From Solicoccozyma terricola (lineage: Eukaryota; Basidiomycota; Tremellomycetes; Filobasidiales; Piskurozymaceae), in the NCBI GenBank assembly GCA_001600875.1, contig BCLD01000009.1, positions 704,127-768,126 of the forward strand: a stretch of 64,000 bases of DNA, read 5' to 3'. Positions 47,636 through 59,529 of the stretch are shown here, piece after piece. The position numbers and the translations under genes were made by a program. Each line of letters opens with the position of its first letter. The first letter of the stretch is position 1. Under the pieces are notes generated by a model. The model worked only from the letters and a program-made list of their open reading frames with translations. It was not told where the DNA came from and did not search any database.

Positions 47636-49116
47636 ATGTCAACGACCACCCCCACAACCACCATCTCTTCCTGCCACACAGACATCGCCATCATAGGTGC
47701 CGGACCCGGAGGTCTAGCTTTCGCTCTCTACCTCCAACTCCAATCCATCCCTTTCAAACTATACGAACGTGAATTCTCCTCGACAGCTCGAGCTAATCAA
47801 GGTGGGACATTGAATATAAATCCAGAATCAGGAGCGTTTGCTATCAAGGAATGTGGATTGGAGGAAGGGTTTTGGAAGGTGGCGAGAGCGGAGAGTGGGC
47901 AGATGAAATTGATGGATCATACGGGGAGGTTGATATTTGATGATGCGGAGTTGGGACCGCCGGATGGAGGTCCTGATGTTCCTCCAGGCGGTGGCCCTCC
48001 AGGTGGCGGCGGTGGTGGACTAGCAGGACTTAGAGGACCGGGTGGAGTTGAAATTCCAGATGACAAGTTTGCAAATCTGCGTCCTGAGATTGATAGGTGA
48101 GCCCTGGAGGTTTCTTCCATCCCATCTCCATCTTCAACTGAAAATATTCCACATGAACTTTTTTTTTGTTTTCCGTCCTTTGGTACCCCTTTCCATCCCT
48201 CAGAACCGACCTTCGTAACCTCTTCGTATCAGCTATCAACCCTGAAAACATCTTATATGGCCATCATCTCAAGGCTATTATCCCTCCCACCGATATCTCA
48301 TCACCCTACATCCTCATATTCCATGACCAACCCGAGACCACCACCGCTTCCGTGGTCATCGGTGCAGACGGAGCCTGGTCTACAATCCGCTCACTTCTAA
48401 CACCCGTTAAACCGATTTACTCTGGGTATACATTCTACGATTTATTCATGCATGATGTGGATGCACATCCGAAGCTCGCTGAGATGGTTGGGAATGGGAT
48501 ATGTATGATGGTTGGGTATATCAAGGGGATTCTACCACAAAGGAATTCCAAATCTGTGGTTAGGACCTATGTTGCTTTTCCTGTCGATGAAGATTGGTTA
48601 GATAATAATCCATTACCTCAAGGGGATCCAAAGAAAGCTAAACGGATGATATTGGATATATTTCAAGAAGGAGATTGGAGTGAAACGGGATTGGATTTCA
48701 TTCGTTTCGCCGATGAAGATCAAGATATACAGTATCGACGTATTTATGCTTTACCACCTGATTTAACGTGGTCTCGGGATGGAAAAGAGGATGTTCTCGG
48801 AGGAGTAGCTCTACTTGGTGATGCAGCTCACGTCATGAGTCCATTCGCAGGGGAAGGTGTGAATCTAGCTCTAGTCGACGCCATCGAACTAGGATGGGCT
48901 CTCAAGAACGTATATGCAAAGGGCAACATTCAAAATCGGCGTCACGAGGTGATGTATGCGATCGAGGGATATGAGAAAATGATGTGGAAGAGAAGTAGGG
49001 AAGCTGGTGAAGAGTCTGCGAGGAACATGTATGGATTGTTCGATGTCGCGGGACCTGACAAGTTCCTGGAGGCGATGATGGCGCACCATAGTCCGCCACC
49101 GGGTGGCGAGGAATGA
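47636..49116 (+). CDS. FAD-dependent monooxygenase, TetX-like (PF01494 type)
   Basis: Two exons, join(47636..48096, 48204..49116), give about 457 residues. The Rossmann motif IIGAGPGGLAFALYL (about residues 19-33) is followed by YERE, the acidic end of the second strand. Then come RPEIDRTDLRNLF, the DG motif VVIGADGAWSTIR and the GD motif LLGDAAHVMSPFAGEGVNLALVDA, all marks of aromatic-ring/TetX-type class A flavin monooxygenases. A Gly/Pro-rich insertion (about residues 104-142) sits just before RPEIDR and is unusual for the family. There is no N-terminal signal and no second domain. Fungal genomes carry many such genes; substrate and physiological role are unknown. Confidence 0.85.
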
Positions 49117-49299
49117 CGTCATCAGGTGAATTGTGTATACATGACGTGTATTTGTTGTCAATTGACACGTCATATATTGATTAGATAAGCCAGCTGTCCC
49201 CCGCCCCGCCCGGTTATTCGTAGCCGGAGCAGCTTAGGCTAAGGGGTTATTCAACTGACCCAAGGTATTAATAAATAGTATTCAAACATCCACCCCACA

Positions 49300-49330
49300 C
49301 CCATCCCACACCATCCCACACCATCCCATC
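49300..49330. repeat. CCCACACCAT short tandem repeat in ANT1 leader
   Basis: Three near-perfect copies of a 10-base CCCACACCAT unit lie 22-52 bases before the ANT1 start codon, probably in the 5' UTR. Confidence 0.6.
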
Positions 49331-49351
49331 GTCTTCTTCACCAGTCAGACC

Positions 49352-51263
49352 ATGTCAACAACACTCGAACAAGCTATGCAAGTCGAAACTCTTACTCCAT
49401 TTGGCCATGCTTTGGCTGGAGCTTTGGGTGGGGTGTTCAGTAATGCGTAAGTCGGAGGGATACGAGTACCCTGCGGGGTTGTCATATGGTGGTATGATGG
49501 GAACTGACGGTATTGTGTTGCTTGTGGGGGTGTGTGTTTTTGTTTTTCTTTAGCGTGGTTTATCCCTTGGATACGTGAGTTCTTCTGCGAGTGAAGCGGG
49601 CACTCAGTTTTTCGCGGAGCGAAGATTCATTACTTTCGCGAGCGAAGCGAGCATTCATTTCTTTGAGGAGCAAAGACTACTGTCTTTCGGACTAGAGCGA
49701 AGGTTCATTTCTTCGAGCAAACCAGCTAACATGCGGATTCTGATATATCTTACAGCATCAAAACTCGGATCCAAGGGACGGACACTCCTCCACAAACCGC
49801 TTCTCCGTCTAGTAGTACTATTTCTCTTACTCCTGCTACTATCAGGAAGCATAAGGGTATGCTTAGTCTGCTGTTTAGTATTTGGAAGAGAGATGGTATC
49901 GCCGGATTTTATAATGGATTCGCAGCGAATATGTTGAATACATTTAGTATGCGTGAGTGTTTTTTGGGGAATATGGGTTGGGTTTGGAGAAGGAAGAGGA
50001 GAGGAAGGGGATTTGCTGATGTGGTCGTTGGTTTGTCTTTTGATAGAATTTGCATACTTTTACTTCCATACCTTCCTCGTAAATACCCCATCTTCCCTCA
50101 ATTCCATCGTCTTCGTGCGCTGTCACTAATCAAANAACCNCCCTATTCCCCCCCCCCCCCCCCAGCGCACTCAAACACTCCGTCGTCTATCAAAACGCTC
50201 TCTCAAACCCGTAACTCAACTCTCCACCTCTCTCGAACTCCTCCTCGGTGCTCTAGCAGGAGCACTCGCTCAAATCTTCACTATCCCAGTGGCGGTAATA
50301 GCGACTCGTCAACAATTATACGACCCTTCTTCAACTCCAAATGGGAAGAAAGCACCTACACTCTTCGAGACTGCTTCCGAGATCATCGAGGAAGACGGGG
50401 TAGCAGGTCTTTGGACAGGTTTGAAGCCGGGTCTAGTGTTGACTGTCAATCCAGCGATCACTTATGGTGTATTCGAGAGGGTTAAAGGTGTTGTGGTTGC
50501 TGCTAGTATCGCTAGTGGTGGAGCTGGGATGTCTCCTGGAATGGCATTCTTGACTGGGGTCTTGAGTAAGACTCTTGCTACCGTTGTTACTTATCCGTAT
50601 ATCTTTGTGAGTGGACCAAACAGATCCCCGTCCCTTCAAATAAAAAGAGCTGTGGATGAGGAATGACTGACCATTAGGCATTTATTCATATGTCTATTTT
50701 TCAGGCAAAAGTCAGATTACAAGCTAAACAATCACCATCATCCGCTACCGAACTCCCACAAACTTCCTCAAATGCTCCTACACCATATGAAGCCAATGCT
50801 CCTCCAACTACAGCATCATACGCTCAAATCGCCGCTATTCAACCACCTACTCATCTCGCTGAACACCCAGAACACGCACAGAGCCACTTTGCATCCAAGG
50901 AGGACCTGGAAGCGAACAAGGTGGATGCACCACCACCAAAGAGGAAGATTACAGTGTTTGGTAAATCTAGGAATAAGGTAAAGACGAATTCGGCTGTTGA
51001 TATTTTGAGGATTACTTTGGAGAGGGAGGGGATTAAAGGGTGGTATAAAGGTATGCAGGCGCAGATTTTGAAAGCGGTTTTGTCACAGGGTGAGTGTGAT
51101 CTGGGAAGCAAAGTTTGGGTTGACTTGTGGAGAGGATGTTGATTTTCTGTCTAAACCCCGATGATTTGGATTAGGTATCTTGTTCATGGCCAAGGGACAG
51201 TTTGAAAAGTATGCGTTGATCATGATCATCTTGGCGAAGAGATTGGTCAAGAATAGGTCGTGA
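49352..51263 (+). CDS. ANT1: Peroxisomal adenine nucleotide carrier (ANT1/SLC25A17 type)
   Basis: Seven exons, join(49352..49446, 49554..49574, 49756..49952, 50047..50114, 50166..50606, 50705..51089, 51175..51263), give about 431 residues. Carrier signatures are VVYPLDTIKTRIQG (across exons 2 and 3), FTIPVAVIATRQQL and TYPYIFAKVRLQAKQ; this combination fits peroxisomal SLC25A17/Ant1 proteins, which exchange ATP for AMP to fuel fatty-acid activation. A long Pro/Ala/Glu-rich insertion (about 100 residues) sits in repeat 3, and the C-terminus has a basic tail (AKRLVKNRS). Exon 2 is 21 bases. Intron 2 carries a degenerate minisatellite. Intron 4 carries a C16 tract and two unresolved bases at 50135 and 50140. 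Confidence 0.87.
49585..49715. repeat. Degenerate 24-29-base tandem repeat inside ANT1 intron 2
   Basis: Five imperfect units are centred on GCGAGCGAAG and CATTCATTTCTTTC, starting near 49585, 49614, 49638, 49666 and 49690. The third unit is the cleanest. The array fills most of the 181-base intron. Confidence 0.65.
50148..50163. repeat. C16 tract abutting a splice acceptor, next to unresolved bases
   Basis: Sixteen C immediately before the AG of ANT1 intron 4. Ambiguous bases at 50135 and 50140 show that this spot was hard to assemble. Confidence 0.85.
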
Positions 51264-51490
51264 GGGTGATCAAATCCACGCATTCCAGTATTCAGAGAGG
51301 GTCGTTGATAAATCTAGTTTCTTGTAGTCACTCTCCGCATTTTACCCTCATATGTACAGAATAGGGAAAGAAGGAATATAGATTTGCGTTTACCCCCCGT
51401 CAGATCCCTCTAAAGCTCAATCTCAATCAAATTTCGTCAACGCTGAATGCGTGATCGTTAAAACAGCCAAAACCCTTCATTCTCGACCAT

Positions 51491-53672
51491 TCACCCACTC
51501 GCCATCATACCCGCCAACAACGCGCTTCTCGCCGTATCCTCTCCCGTATAACTATAATTGAAACATTGTTGAGCCAGATCATACTTTGCAGTCCTCATTA
51601 AAAGATCACTCGGAGGTTGACCATCTCGTTGGATCGTGAGCACGAGAACGATATCGTAAGATCGCGCATCGTTGACTTTCCAGTGCATGTGACCTGCGAC
51701 CGTTTCCCCTCGATTGATTGCAAGTGGTTCGCTGAGGAGGAGACGGGCTTGCTGCCAATGCGTGCGGGTGGCTGAAAGAGAGCGAAAGGCGGAATTAGTG
51801 CTAAGAAATGACCTCCCCTACCTCTCCCTTCCACCACTCACAGAATGGTCCAGTATCCAACTTGAGAGCAATGCCATCCGCAGGTGCCGGGGGCAATGGA
51901 GCAGGATTCAACCCATTCTCGTAACCCGACCAAGGGTGCATAGCGGTATTCATCGTTTCCCAATTCTCCCATTGCTCGTGGATGTGGTCGTTGGTAGGGT
52001 CGCCTATGAGAGGGTCGACGTGACGAGGTGGGAAGAAGCCAAGGTCGAACCATGATGCGAGCTTGAAGCGGTGTTGCGTTAGTGTTCAAGCGTATGATTA
52101 TAAAGAGACGCCCACCAGCCTTTACTCACCCCATGTATAATACCAGTCTTCTTTACGACCCAAGCAAGCGGAACCGTAAACTCCTTCAACTCATCCAACG
52201 ATAAAGTGTAAAAATCGAAATTCCTCGCACAGATCCCTTCAGCGATGAGCGTATTAGGAGGGATCAACCCGACAACCGGTTGAGCTTTTAGAGGTTTTGG
52301 AGCGTGTTAGTGATGTATCCTTATAGCAACACTAAATGGCCACCTAAGCACTCACCAAACACCTCCTCTCGAGCTAGATCAGCTAAAACATTGAAATTCG
52401 TACCGAACAGATTTTGCTGAAAGAACGCCGCCTATCACCCCACACGAAAAAAGAGTCATCAGCGATTCGAATACTCCACACATTCAAACAAAGTTCCAAA
52501 ACACCCATTTTTTTACCTTGTTGTTGGTTTCGGTATATAATCCCTCATCTGAAAAGGGACAAAACCAAATTCCACCTTGAGACGGATACAAACTACCTTC
52601 CGGCTTCAAAAACAAATCTCTTGCCAATAGAAAGCTCTCAACCTAACAAGCACCACCGTCGAGTTCCCACCAAATCAGCACACCGCCACCAAAAAAAAGA
52701 CATCCCCCCTACATCACACCTGAATTTAAATCTCTCTCTCACCATTCTCTCATGAAACAACATGACTCCAATCGGTTCACTGATTATCGTGTCTACTTTT
52801 CCCAATTCCAACGCTTTTTTCTGAATTAAAGGATCTTCGATTTTGCCGTGGAGAACTTCGATACGATTTCGAATATGAGGGTTTGTATTAGAGGAGTTTG
52901 CTTCATTGATGATCTGTTGATGTCCAAAGAGGTGAGATATTCAGATCTCAAAAAGTTTAAAGCTTGTCCCGGCGATGGTGTTAGATGTGGTCACCAACGA
53001 TTTTCAACTTGTTCGCGATCCCTGAAGCTTCTATTGATTTGATATTTATTGCTCCTGCCTTTTTTCGAAAAAAAAATCGTGACAAGTTTTCGCATCCAGT
53101 TCAGCTTTGTTCTCTACCCTGTTTTTTAAAAAAAAAGAATGTTCAACTCACTTGTGCAGCAAAAAAGCTTAGAATCCCTGATCCTGTAATTCGTAGTTGC
53201 CCATAAATTTCGATCGATATCAGACTCTTAACACCGACATTTACCACCACTTCCAAAGAAAATCAACACTCACCAGCTCCAACATCAATCACTAATTTAT
53301 CTTGAAATGCTACTGCTGAATTCCCAAGGATCGCTTTTCGGTATGCTGATGTGCGTGCTGTATCGCCTATCATATTAGCCTATTTGGGTGGAGAAAAAAG
53401 GAGACGTGATCAGCATGTCATGATATGAAGGTCATTTGCGTCGCGGGGGGACAGAAATGGGAGAAAGGATAGGGACGTACTTGATTTTGAAGAGAGGAGT
53501 AGTATGTAAAGTAATCTGAAGTTCAAGTGGTAGTGTGTGAATAATAAGATGTAAACCACAATATTGACTGCATCTCGTTCCCATTCCCGGAGATGAGTAT
53601 GATATGCGACTCACAATCTTGTCCGACGCCGTCCCCCCCAGCAACATCCTTCTGCTTGATTTCGAGCGACAT
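51491..53672 (-). CDS. CARM1-type protein arginine methyltransferase
   Basis: Eleven exons, complement(53615..53672, 53481..53515, 53274..53379, 53152..53183, 52999..53058, 52743..52913, 52517..52642, 52356..52431, 52130..52284, 51842..52061, 51491..51771), give about 439 residues. After a short leader come the PRMT marks: YFTYYSSLQNQANMIGDTAR, SAM-binding motif I VIDVGAGSGILSFFAAQAGA, a diverged post-I acidic strand IEAS, the double-E loop SEPIGVMLFHERMVES and the THW-type loop STRTHWQQARLLL. Loop and overall sequence are closest to PRMT4/CARM1, which makes asymmetric dimethylarginine on histone H3 and RNA-processing proteins. The N-terminal PH-like domain of animal CARM1 is absent. Donors GTTGGT (after 52999) and GTAAAA (after 52517) are unusual. 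Confidence 0.85.
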
Positions 53673-54019
53673 CCTTGCTCTTCTTGGTGAGTAGGTATAA
53701 CTGAGCGTGCTACTTTTGTAGATGTATGATCATCAGGCTTTCCTCCGGGCTTGGTATCGAGGATAGCTGTTCGAGACAGCGTTGCAAGGATGATGATGAG
53801 GTGGGGAGGTGGGAGAATATATGGATGTGATGGTGTTTGGTGAATCGACCGTTGAGCCCCGCACTTTCCGTTTTCCATCTCCCACGTGGCCACTCACTCG
53901 CTTCCACACACATTCCAAACTTGCATCGATCATCCCACCATCCCACCATCCCACCATCCCACCACCCCATCATCCCCTTCGTCAACAAGCACGATGCACA
54001 TCTCATAGCATTCACCAAC
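53673..54019. promoter_or_regulatory. Divergent promoter of PRMT and GWT1 with C-rich repeat
   Basis: A 347-base spacer between divergent starts. It includes a (CATCCCAC)-like tandem repeat at about 53932-53976, close to the GWT1 ATG and probably in its leader. Confidence 0.45.
53932..53976. repeat. CATCCCAC-type tandem repeat
   Basis: About five copies of an 8-9-base CATCCCAC/CATCCCACC unit in a row, 45-90 bases before the GWT1 start codon. Confidence 0.65.
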
Positions 54020-56306
54020 ATGGCACACTACAAAGCCATCAAAGAAGCATTCGTAGCGAATAACCCAGGAACCTCGATACTCCACATCAACACCGTCAAC
54101 CTCATCGGATTAGTTCGTCCACCTCCTTCCACTTCCCCCTTCCCTCTCCGCCGATTTTAGTCCTAACATCTGATTCAAACCCGTACCAGACCTCCTACCT
54201 ATTGTCTTCATCTATAGCGCATTATCGTACACATTCTGATTTCTTAACCGATTATATCACATCGGTCCTTCTCCTCTTGTGCGGTCAAACGGTATTCGCC
54301 GGTTATCCAGGAAGATTCAATGCGGTGCTTGTGCTTATAGCTGGAGTTATCACGTACCTCACACCGAGACGAACACCAACACTTGGACAAACTGGGTTGA
54401 ATATACCTGATTCGAGTGATGTAGGAGGAGGTGGAGGGGATTCATCGGATGAAGATGATAAACCTATAGCAGCGAAATCAATGCAACCAAAACCTGTTCG
54501 ATCCATCTCCACTCTTCGAGATCGAGTCGTACATCGTGGAGTATCAAACGAGGATCAAAGGTCCGCAGAACTATCACCGTTGGGCAAGTTACCAAATGAG
54601 ATTGGAAAGAGAGCGTCATTCTTCATTGGAGATGATGATGAAAGTGCAGCAAGGAGTTCGAAAGGAACACGAAAGGATAAACATACGAATATTCCCTCTT
54701 ATCCCCATCACGATACCTCATCAACGACTCCGAATGATGTTGAAAAGCCTGGAAGTGGATTCCCACAACAACGGTTTTTATCAGTCTATCGAGCTCATAT
54801 GTTGATAATGACAACTATAGCCATTCTTGCGGTTGATTTCCAAATTTTTCCAAGAGGGTTTGGAAAATGTGAAGATTTCGGAACGAGTTTGGTGAGCTTC
54901 AGTGTTTCCCCCTTCCCTTTCCAATTCCCCCTTGTTCTGGAATTTTGTTGTTGTGTGGAACACTGAATGAAAGGCTTTGTAGATGGATATCGGAGTTGGA
55001 TCTTTCGTCTTTTCACAAGGGATCATCTCAGCGCTACCTCTTCTTAAATACAACAAGACTACCTCATTATGGATTGATCTAGTCCAATCGATTCGAAAAT
55101 GTTTTCCTGTCTTGTTATTAGGATTGATCAGAGTTTTGATGGTGAAATCCTCAGAGTACCCAGTGAGTTTAATTAAGGAAAACGTAAAACACACAAGTCA
55201 ATACCCGTATGCCAACCACGTTGACGTCGTTGTTGCGGGAGAGAATAGGAACATGTCACGGAATACGGCGTACATTGGAATTTCTTCTTCACATTAGGTC
55301 TTATGCCTTTCTTCGGGACATTAGCTATTCGATTAAGAAGATGGATGAGGTATTCGATGATGGCGTTGATTTTGTCTGTTGGTGAGTGTGCGTTCTTTAA
55401 AAAAAAAAAAAAGGGAACACAGGGAGGCTTTGGTGTTGAGATATTTCGAGCGGTATATTAGGACATCAAATTGCGTTGACGTTGGGAGGTGGACAGAGTT
55501 GGGTGATGACGGATCGTAGACATGGGTTATTAGGCATGAACAAGGAAGGGATTGTTAGTTTTACAGGTGAGTTCAAAAAAGGGATCGATTTCCGCACGGC
55601 TATATTTCCTCATGTGCCTTATCTTCCATGGCCAGGTTATTTTGCTATTTTCCTACTAGGTCTCGATTTAGGACATTACCTCCTCCCACCAGACCCATAT
55701 TATTTCCAACGATTACGGGTTGTGAAATCGAATACATCGACATCTATGCGAATACGAACGAGACGGAAGGCTGGGAAATTGGCTTTGGTTCTATTAAGTT
55801 ATAGTACACTTTGGTGGGTATGTCTTACTTTCCTGAGGGTTTGTGGGATGCAAGTATCACGAAGATTAGTGAGTGTTTTTTTCGTTCTGATGATTGTGCG
55901 GAGTTGGGATGACTTGGCTGATCGATTTTCTTTGCGGTTAGGCGAATCTACCATACGTTTTGTGGACAGTGGCGTTCAATACGACGTTCTTGCTAGGATA
56001 TCTATGCATTGAGATGGTATATGATAAACTAGGGACAACGAAGGATGTCACACCGCTTTTAGAAGCGTATAACAAGAATGGGTTACTCATTTTCTTAGCT
56101 GTGAGTAGAAGTGGGATCCGTTGCAGGAACGGACGGCCATTGATGATGATGATGGATAACAGGCGAATCTGGGGACGGGACTCGTTAATGTATCTACGCA
56201 GACTATGTTTGCATCTGATCTGAAAGCGATGGTGTTGCTTGTGCTGTATACGACGGGGTTGAGTGGGCTGGCGTGGATGATGAGATGGAGGAGGCTGAGG
56301 TTGTGA
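54020..56306 (+). CDS. GWT1: GPI inositol acyltransferase Gwt1 (PIG-W)
   Basis: Eight exons, join(54020..54112, 54190..54891, 54983..55162, 55249..55381, 55462..55566, 55636..55868, 55942..56100, 56163..56306), give about 582 residues with many membrane helices. Family marks are MAHYKAIKEAFVANNPGTS at the start, DFQIFPRGFGKCEDFGTSLM, DIGVGSFVFSQGI, EHVTEYGVHWNFFFTLG and SRRLANLPYVLWTVAFN. Gwt1 acylates the inositol ring of GlcN-PI in the ER during GPI-anchor synthesis, needed for cell-wall mannoproteins. A Ser/Asp-rich cytosolic loop of about 100 residues lies in exon 2. The first donor is GTTCGT. The tail is basic (WRRLRL). Confidence 0.92.
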
Positions 56307-56426
56307 TTCGACGACATAGATGCATTGCATGGAAATACTGTAGATGATGACGAATACATGCCCCACAGTTTGTTGCAAGGTAGACGCGAGCCACACACTG
56401 ATCACTGGCACTGTCAACCATCAACC

Positions 56427-58088
56427 ATGGGAAGCGTCATTCGTCTAAGCGGAAAGGTGGTCTTACTCATCGGTAATTGTCTCGGCCACATCTATACCGC
56501 TACTCCGTCGCCAGAAACCTAACACATCGCGGTCTTCCTTCCATCAGGAAACGAGGAAAGTGTTGACAGATTCAACAAGATTTTGGAAGGTGAAGGGTAA
56601 GTCGTCCGACCACCTTTTGGTTTCTCTGATAAGGCAGAAGGACTCAATATAACAATATTATATACTATCAGAGCAAAGCTATCGACATGTATCATCCCGA
56701 AAGATGAAGCGACGACGTGAGTTGACTGCGTATGATCTTTGTCGGAGCTTATCTGACTTGAGTCCGTCTATCAGGTCATTGGACCAGTCAGCTCAGTACA
56801 TGAAAGTCGTCGCAGGATTCAATGATATTATTGAGCGCTATAAGAAGGTTGATATCGTCCTTGCGTGCTTGACGAAGGAAAGCGATGGGTCTTATGAACA
56901 AGGTGAGAGAAAATCAATGACAGATAAACCGTCACGTTAACTCGGTGGTGTTTTTGTTCGAGATAGGAGATCGTGATTTAGTCGACATTGAAAAGGAACT
57001 CGAATCAATCAAGGACATCACGTACCCAGCTACATATATATCTAGAGTAGCGAGTTATAGGTTGAGAGTTCAAGGATTAGAACGAAAGGAACAAGGTGAA
57101 GCGATACCTCAGCTTATTTACATAGTTGATAAACGTGAGTGCACTCTGGCCGGAATGTATTGGTCGAATCCCCTGTGCAGGGATATTCATTATACTCGAT
57201 GAACACAGCAAATCCGATTGAAAACTCTGCATCACCAAGCGATATCGCAGCATGTAAGAATCTCTAAAATTCCGAACAACTCGAATGACGACGAATGTAT
57301 TGATATCGTCTCATGTTGGAGGTTCACAGCGAATTCGGTGCTTGCTATTGTGAAAAGTACAGCTCCAGCAGCTACAATTCACGGATACGGGTAATGTCTG
57401 GTCTGCTTTTTCGTAAAGCGATGGGTGGTTGTGTTGACCTTCAGGTTTGCTATGACAGCGTGTCTGTCATATGTGCGAGTAAAAACAACGATCAGACTGG
57501 TGAGTTCGCCGTTGGGGTCCGAAATGATAGAGATGTCGTTTTTTTATTTTATATATATTGGTGTTTGATATTCAGCAGCAACCATCATCGACCCGATCAT
57601 TGAACTCTCCGCCTCGCCACTGCCTACATTTGAATCGTGAGCTTCCACACCTTCACTACCTACATCCTCTCTTGGCGCGTCTCATTGATTCTTCTCATGA
57701 TCTTGTTATTAGTAACGGCAAGATCATCAGTCAATCTTCAAAAGGTGATATAATCACTCGATCCCCTGATCAAATGGGGTTCAGACGTGCAGTAGGATAC
57801 AAAGTTTTGGGTGAGAGGTTGATAGGACTCATACTGTACGCATCGTATCATCTTCCTTTCCATTCTCTTTGTCGCTCCGAGGGGCTTTTTAACGAAAAAA
57901 TTATTCTCCCCCTTTTTCATAGTCTCACAGAACGCATTCGAACGATTGTAGGGATAATGAAGAAGAAAGAGATTCAATGGGGTGTAGTGGTCGTCGCTGC
58001 TGGATTATGGGCAAAGGGAATTTGTCCGACGATTTTGGCGATTTGGGCTGGGTGGTTGATTGGAAGTGGAGGGTTAGAGATGTTGTGA
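56427..58088 (+). CDS. SDR-like protein with C-terminal membrane segment, unassigned
   Basis: Eleven exons, join(56427..56472, 56548..56596, 56672..56716, 56775..56902, 56967..57134, 57209..57253, 57330..57390, 57445..57503, 57576..57636, 57713..57810, 57931..58088), give about 305 residues. The beginning GKVVLLIGGNEESVDRF looks like the first strand and loop of a Rossmann fold. VDIVLACLTKES resembles SDR strand 4, and PQLIYIVDKPN strand 5. No YXXXK catalytic motif is visible, so activity is doubtful. The tail has a hydrophobic segment (VVVVAAGLWAKGICPTILAIWAGWL, split here for description: a roughly 25-residue stretch before GSGGLEML). Junctions around 57503/57576 are uncertain. It might be a diverged, inactive SDR or lipid-related reductase; the role is unknown. 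Confidence 0.6.
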
Positions 58089-58272
58089 AAAGATGTTTTG
58101 GGTTTTGGAGGGGGGGTTTTTCTTTTGGAGAATTTCCTTTTTTTTTTTTGGTTTCTTACGCAGTTTGTATTTCGTTCGGGGCGATGGGGTGATATGATTA
58201 GACTCCCCTACTATTATTCGAAAATTTATTCCCTATCTCAGGTATTCCATCCTCTATTCGTTTCATCATCAT

Positions 58273-59341
58273 CTACGTCAACTCTATCTCTCCATCTTTG
58301 GAATACCGGATCAATTTCTGTTCTCCCCGGATCACCCCCCATCACATATTAGTAGTATTATCAGCCACCCTATGACACACGATGACACGGAGAGCAACCC
58401 GACTTACACCACCAGCATTCTTCCAAGCCTGTTCAACATGTTTCGTATGAGATCCATATGCTAGTAACTTTCGTGTAGATTTAGGTTCATCAGAGTAGAA
58501 ATTAATTCGAGTGTTTGAAAGTGTCCTGCCTATGAAAAATCGGGCGAAACCAGACACATAAGGCAATTTAATTTTTCTTTCCTCCAAGCATGTTTGACAA
58601 ACAACATCGAGAAGACGGAGGGGGGAGGGGGGGGAAACCTAAATGCTTACCTAGTTTGACAACCTCGGCCTCAATCACCAATATATCCCCATCTCCTCCA
58701 CCAGGTCGTAAAAACTCTGTATTGATTGATACAGATACTCCAGTTGGAGGTGGAAGACCTGATGTTGTTAATGCGAGGGACGCCATAGAGTCTGAGAGCT
58801 GTTAGTTACAACCGATGAGGGGGAATGGTGAGTTGGAATACAAGGGAAGAGCAGTTGGGGGAGGGATGAGGGGGAACGTACAGAGAGGATGACACCGCCA
58901 TGTACAGTCTGAGACGACCATTAATTGATATCCAAATATCAGTGTTGTTCTTTCATACAACCTCAAACAAGGTAGAGTATCGATTCCCTTGTCGTCGCGT
59001 ACGCCCATTTACCTTGAATTTATTCAGATGCCCTTGTTCTAGTTTAAGTCTAGCCTGCAAAAACCCTGGTGTCGCTTTTGTCAACTGGAGCTATGGGGGT
59101 TTATTGCCATAAGCTTCTCGGATGCATGCATTTCCACTGAAGGACAAGAAAGGGAAGAAAGAACGAACACCAGAGAGGGTACGAAAATCATGGCCTGTTC
59201 AAAAATCCAAAAGTAGCTCAAGTCAATTCCCTTGTTCCTTCTGCGGCCGAGGGGGGGGGGGAAGAGAAGGAAGACACACGGACCCTTTGCAGTCATGGAT
59301 GCTGCCCAAGCCTTCTGTACAGCTTTGAGACATGCAGCCAT
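58273..59341 (-). CDS. Hotdog-fold acyl-CoA thioesterase (PaaI/ACOT13-like)
   Basis: Exons I can support: complement(about 59284..59341, then 59013..59084, 58882..58908, 58651..58798, 58408..58529, 58273..58317). The protein starts MAACLKAVQKAWAA; the segment joining this to LTKATPGFLQARLKLEQ is not resolved. The hotdog core is clear: TVHGGVILSLSDSMASLAL, GVSVSINTEFLRPG, ILVIEAEVVKLGRTLSNTRI and LLAYGSHTKHV. The HGG motif and the Asp of LSDSM are at the usual active-site positions of 4HBT thioesterases, which hydrolyse acyl-CoA. The C-terminus is either KLIRYSKDGEIELT (spliced) or a read-through ending at 58342. The TVHGGVILS exon is only 27 bases. Confidence 0.7.
59251..59261. repeat. G11 homopolymer (C11 on coding strand) in thioesterase gene
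   Basis: Eleven G on the plus strand within the unresolved 5' part of the thioesterase gene, probably in its first intron. Confidence 0.75.
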
Positions 59342-59529
59342 TGTGTTTTGAATGAGGATGGGATGGATGGGATGGATGGATATGACCGGGTGTCTGCGGA
59401 GGATTGAGGTGGGATGGTGCGGGGCCCCATTGCCACGTGGCGGGGCACTAAGATCGGGGGGAATGGCGAGTAGGACGAGCATCCAGTACATCCATCCTCG
59501 AACAACAACAGGAGGGTTGGAGATATCAG

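Noticed and set aside
50135..50140. Stop codon and ambiguous bases interrupting ANT1
   Set aside because: They fall in intron 4 between GTGCGC and the C-rich acceptor; the exons join in frame.
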